Source: Agapetus fuscipes (taxonomy: Eukaryota > Arthropoda > Insecta > Trichoptera > Glossosomatidae). Taken from it: a stretch of 64,000 nucleotides of DNA. A program made the position numbers and the translations under genes. The notes under the pieces are model-generated. The model was not told the DNA's origin. It searched no databases and worked only from the letters and a program-made list of their open reading frames with translations. How positions within the stretch are numbered: position 1 is the first letter of the stretch; each line of letters starts with the position of its first letter. The stretch is from positions 7,456,703-7,520,702 of the forward strand of contig OX637362.1 in NCBI GenBank assembly GCA_951799405.1, given 5' to 3'. Below, in pieces: positions 62,001 through 64,000 of this stretch.

Positions 62001-63244
62001 ACAAGACCAGGACCACTGCGCTACATCCACAGTCTGATGGAATGGTGGAAAGGATGAACCGTACCGTGGGGAGGTACTTAGCCAAAGTAGTGTCCAGCCA
62101 TCAGCGGGACTGGGACCGACATCTGCCTTTGTTCTTATTGGCTTACCGGTCGGCTGTTCAGGAAACGACGAAGAAGACTCCCAGCAGCATACTGTTTGGG
62201 CGAGAAATGCGACTTCCTTGTGATCTCAAATTTGGCTGCAAACCAGGTGAAGACCTAGCCGGAGAAGACTATGTGACAGACCTTCGCAGGAGGCTGGATG
62301 ACATCCATGATCAGGTCCGCATGAACATCGGGGAAGCCAGCGATCAAATGAAGGAGCGCTATGACACCAGAGCTGACAGCATGGGGTACAAAGCTGGTGA
62401 CTGGGTGTGGCTTTTTGACCCCAAGAGGCGCCAAGGATACTGTCCGAAACTTCAGCGTTCCTGGGACGGGCCGTACGAGATCTTGGAGCGCATCAACGAT
62501 GTGGTCTACCGCATAAAAAAGAGACCAAACGGAAAACCAAGGGTCGTGCACTACAATCGCCTCTCACCATACCTAGGCGATAATGATGACCAACCAGCCC
62601 AAAAAGTACGACAGTGCGTCGCATCCGAAAGATCACCAGCCTTTGAGACGTTTTGGGAGAACGCGAAGGCAGGGCAGAAGTTTCGCCATGGAGTGACCAC
62701 AGAAGTCCACAAGGACTTATTTGAGGTCACTAGGGACCACACACTGGCATGCAGTGTACCGGAAGATCTAGATATGTCTAGAGGAATTGCACGGGTCTTC
62801 CGATACAAATTCGGAGAACCGCAACCCTCGAGCAGCCCGCAAGGAAGAGCTCTGAGACTACCGAAGGGGCGTCAACAAGCATACTGCCTGGTTGTCCCGG
62901 ATTCCAGCAACCTGGAAGAGGACTACAAGGCATTGTGGGACGGCCTTGTTGAGCTGCGTGACTACATGTTGGAGGATCAGCAGGCGCGTCTGGCAATACC
63001 GAAGATGGGTGGCGGCCGCGCTAATCGAGACTGGCGGATAATCCGGAGTATGATTGAAGCAGTGTTCTCGGGAGTCGGCATCAGCGTCATGGTGTGCTGC
63101 GAGCAAGCGCAGCCGAGAGCCAGTGGGGAGAAATCCGTGGACTGCCACTTCTTCCTGACCACAGGGTGTCGACGTGGATCAGCATGCCCCTACCTACACA
63201 GAGTCAAGACTGTTCCGGGACGAAACAGTCTAGGTGGGGGGTAG
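58976..63244 (+). CDS. pol: Pol: protease-RT-RNase H-integrase-macrodomain-CCCH
   Basis: The frame opens after a TAG at 58973 and lacks an early ATG, so it should be made as Gag-Pol by -1 frameshift within 58976-59027. Numbering from GTG 58982 (1420 residues): protease LLVDTGATRT (D64); reverse transcriptase 315-545 with FSTLDLKSGYWQ (D416) and YLDD (478-481); RNase H with D625, E668, D693, D736; integrase zinc site H858, H865, C895, C898 and D927, D987, E1023 (exact D,D35E); GPY/F module WDGPYEIL at 1161. Residues 1238-1376 resemble a TARG1-type macrodomain; 1388-1406 is a CCCH finger. TAG at 63242-63244 touches the 3' LTR. No stops or frameshifts. Integrase chromodomain absent. Usual Ty3/gypsy Pol ends near residue 1200, so the last ~220 residues are extra. 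Confidence 0.92.
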   Translation, partial: HQVSQASETQKTGCGKLERVNGKGQPLTRAGEALKSAATVATVRGKASSIFINGIIDGVTRELLVDTGATRTILRRDIVARGKQIAPTKWSLHTATGESAQVYGETIATFQIGSTTFDHRTLVANIEEDVILGMDILDRFGCSLNLKKGAIKIENEEVILQRRKELAARVILAKNTEVKGRSEMIVSARLDSSSTNDQICMIEPENMDNVNKGVMVARTVIRAQETIPVKIMNVNSYPVKMNEGFVLGRCERITSIVQQMTNMTCEGRKLSTQLETLVHDASQGLTEENRLRVRSLICRYQNIFEDSNGRLGRTKVVRHSIDTGEARPIKQAPRRLPFAKREEADKIIKDMSKDGIIEPSSSPWTSPVVLVKKKDGTTRFCVDYRLLNDVTKKDSYPLPRIDDTLDTLAGCTIFSTLDLKSGYWQVELDAKDKEKTAFSTGSGLWQFTVMPFGLCNAPATFERLMENVLRGLSWETCLVYLDDIIILGKDFNHQLRNLEQVFGRLQDAGLKLNPKKCNLFKKQVNYLGHIVSQRGVEVDPAKIKAVRDWPVLKDKHETRSFLGLCTYYRRFVPRFADIAKPLTKLTEENTRFYWSDSCAQAFEELKGRLTSAPILSYPRKDGKFILDTDASNVGIGGVLSQIQDGHETVLGYFSKVLSKPERNYCVTRRELLAVIKSVEHFRKYLYGRKFTLRTDHAALVWLLKFKNPEGQVARWIERLQEYDYDSEHRPGTLHRNADALSRRPCASDCKHCSKMEDKVAIVQRTTTEDEDWQDEKLAQDQLNDPDLKYVMEWAREGERPTWEKLAPLSPTVKAYWAQWGSIVIEGGFLKRKIEKEDGTLRRKQTLVPRSRVPEILGLLHGGTSGGHLGVKKTLEKVKERFYWINCSEDVKDWCRKCVTCATANGPQRKRRAPMRQYNVGSPFERIAIDIAGPFPTTEKGNKYIMVVMDYFSKWVEAYSIPNQEAVTVTEVLVTEFISRFGVPLELHSDQGRNFEAAIFQQMCERLGIYKTRTTALHPQSDGMVERMNRTVGRYLAKVVSSHQRDWDRHLPLFLLAYRSAVQETTKKTPSSILFGREMRLPCDLKFGCKPGEDLAGEDYVTDLRRRLDDIHDQVRMNIGEASDQMKERYDTRADSMGYKAGDWVWLFDPKRRQGYCPKLQRSWDGPYEILERINDVVYRIKKRPNGKPRVVHYNRLSPYLGDNDDQPAQKVRQCVASERSPAFETFWENAKAGQKFRHGVTTEVHKDLFEVTRDHTLACSVPEDLDMSRGIARVFRYKFGEPQPSSSPQGRALRLPKGRQQAYCLVVPDSSNLEEDYKALWDGLVELRDYMLEDQQARLAIPKMGGGRANRDWRIIRSMIEAVFSGVGISVMVCCEQAQPRASGEKSVDCHFFLTTGCRRGSACPYLHRVKTVPGRNSLGGG
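62693..63109 (+). other. Macrodomain-like region of Pol
   Basis: Pol residues 1238-1376. KDLF (1244-1247) stands where macrodomains have GDLF. DHTLACSVPEDLDMSRGIAR then VFRYKFG (1252-1278) parallels the ADP-ribose-binding loop of TARG1/OARD1 proteins. YCLVV (1301-1305) and LAIPKMGGG (1337-1345) match later strands and the second binding loop. RDWRIIRSMIEAVF fits the last helix. By eye the aspartate that is catalytic in human TARG1 aligns with Ala1347 and its catalytic lysine is not evident. The region may therefore bind ADP-ribose without hydrolysing it. The domain call is from memory of the family. Confidence 0.7.
63143..63199 (+). other. CCCH zinc finger at Pol C-terminus
   Basis: Pol residues C1388, C1396, C1402, H1406: spacing C-x7-C-x5-C-x3-H with FF and Y aromatic residues between, as in RNA-binding CCCH fingers. 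It follows the macrodomain by about 12 residues. Confidence 0.75.
63231..63244 (+). promoter_or_regulatory. Polypurine tract overlapping pol stop
   Basis: AGGTGGGGGGTAG directly precedes the 3' LTR. It primes plus-strand DNA and at the same time encodes the last residues G-G-G and the TAG stop. Confidence 0.8.
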
Positions 63245-63760
63245 TGTTATGTAAATATAAATATTGAAATAAGTATGGGTAGTTATAGTGTTATGTAAAT
63301 ATAAATATTGAAATAAGTATGGATAGTTATAGTTATAAGAATCCTCAAAAGTATTGGTAGGTAAGATCGATAATTATGTATAAGTGTAGAATTCTCTAGG
63401 CTAAGTAGGTATTTGTTATAATTATAGGAATACTGTATTGCATTGGTAGGTAGGATTTTGGTTGTGTCTAGGTAGTACGTGAAACATCGAGAAGTAATAA
63501 TTACTCTGGAACCGTCTGGCGACTTTAGTTCTGGATCATACTGCTCTGAAGAGTATAAAGGTGCGAATGGCCTGCAGAGCGGGCCAGTATCATAGAGACT
63601 TACAAACACATCGAAGTCATCTGATCAGTGAACCAAAACCAAGTGGAATAATCGAGAAAGTAGTGTGAAAATAAATTTTGTAACTGTGTAAAATAAATAA
63701 CTATTGAAGAAGACCTGTGTATTTTTAATTTGAAGACAATTGAACCCTAATTTCGTAACA
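63245..63760 (+). repeat. 3' LTR (516 bp)
   Basis: Same length and, as far as I can read, same sequence as the 5' LTR, including the 44-bp duplication. TATA at 63554-63560, AATAAA at 63670-63675 and 63692-63697. Confidence 0.95.
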
Positions 63761-63865
63761 GTATTATTTGAAAAATTAAAGATGATTTTTTCGCGGTCTA
63801 AAGCGAATTGATCCCACAACTTTCTGAGCCCAAAGCGTTAACCCCTAGACTCCGGACCGGTTTCT
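63761..63865 (-). repeat. SINE2 head beyond the Ty3 element
   Basis: After GTAT (63761-63764) the SINE2 minus copy continues through a decayed B box (GCGAATTGATCCCACAAC) to CTAGACTCCGGACCGG. It is the other half of 56368-56481. Confidence 0.75.
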
Positions 63866-64000
63866 TGCTGGTCTCGTATTTCAATTTGTTTTTGCGTTCA
63901 AAAATACAATCATCCCTGTGTTCACGGGTAGATGGGACAAAATTATGGCAGCGTGCTATCTTTTGAGAATTTAAATTTTAATTTTGAAATGCAATCACTG
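63866..64000. other. No recognised feature
   Basis: Short flank without recognisable content. Confidence 0.3.

Larger units (their letters stand above)
56482..63760 (+). mobile_element. Ty3/gypsy LTR retrotransposon, complete, 7279 bp
   Basis: Complete element: 5' LTR, primer-binding site, ~670-bp leader, gag, pol in the -1 frame, polypurine tract, 3' LTR. The LTRs look identical over 516 bp and start and end TGTTA...TAACA. Order of Pol domains (protease, RT, RNase H, integrase) is that of Ty3/gypsy. There is no env-like third gene. Unusual additions are a SAP-like domain in Gag and a macrodomain plus CCCH finger at the end of Pol. Both genes are open throughout, so it inserted recently and may be active. 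It sits in an old SINE2. Confidence 0.95.

Noticed and set aside
63245..63760. An env-like third gene after pol
   Set aside because: The 3' LTR starts right after the pol stop codon, leaving no room for one.

Overview
The window looks like repeat-packed intergenic DNA from a eukaryote, most likely an arthropod or another invertebrate. It is AT-rich and carries tRNA-headed SINEs, truncated LINEs, many DNA-transposon footprints and one complete Ty3/gypsy retrotransposon. I found no convincing host gene, no genuine tRNA or rRNA gene and no CRISPR array. The only intact long reading frames are the gag and pol genes of the Ty3/gypsy element at 56482-63760. Class names rest on motifs read by eye and on memory of the families; no search was run.

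Working names used below. LINE-A is a non-LTR retrotransposon whose ORF2 end is followed by a 3' UTR of about 360 bp. The last 250 bp of that UTR (called R1 here, running from CCTTGACTTATAGGTTGGTA to a TTAGA-type tail) is the commonest repeat in the window, with about two dozen copies on both strands. LINE-B, LINE-C and CR1-like are other LINE remnants. SINE1 has a tRNA head with the A box TAGCTCAGTTGGTAGAG; SINE2 has the A box TAGCTCAGTGGTAAC and at least two alternative 3' tails.

Layout. 1-5400: fragments of several LINEs, including a LINE-A insertion (3890-4634) whose empty site survives in a sister repeat near 46970. 5400-16400: SINE1, SINE2 and R1 copies in plain AT-rich DNA. 16400-21600: LINE-A split by LINE-B, a 394-bp hAT-type MITE with a perfect 8-bp target duplication, a piggyBac-like element with TTAA ends that contains a foldback, and a CR1-like tail next to a terminal-inverted-repeat element. 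22400-26200: a Tigger/pogo-like element with a transposase remnant and a 16-bp minisatellite, then a 1.07-kb inverted-repeat element carrying SINE pieces. 26500-42100: LINE-A, SINE and CR1-like fragments, a 310-bp MITE, a 606-bp MULE-like element with a 9-bp target duplication, and a SINE1 copy flanked by unusually long 43-bp direct repeats. 42411-44658: a 2.25-kb DNA transposon with 13-bp inverted ends, an 8-bp target duplication and a broken protein gene. 44660-56480: minisatellites, a large foldback, more SINE/LINE copies, a Harbinger-like MITE, and 2-3 kb stretches in which I recognise nothing.

The main item is the Ty3/gypsy element. It has two 516-bp LTRs that appear identical, a GTAT target duplication, a Gag that begins with a SAP-like domain and a coiled coil, and a Pol with protease, RT, RNase H and D,D35E integrase. 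After the integrase GPY/F module Pol continues for about 220 residues that resemble a TARG1-type macrodomain (ADP-ribose-binding fold), followed by a CCCH zinc finger. The pol stop codon directly abuts the 3' LTR, so the polypurine tract is also the last codons of the gene. A retrotransposon that carries its own ADP-ribose module is the most promising candidate here for a little-described system.
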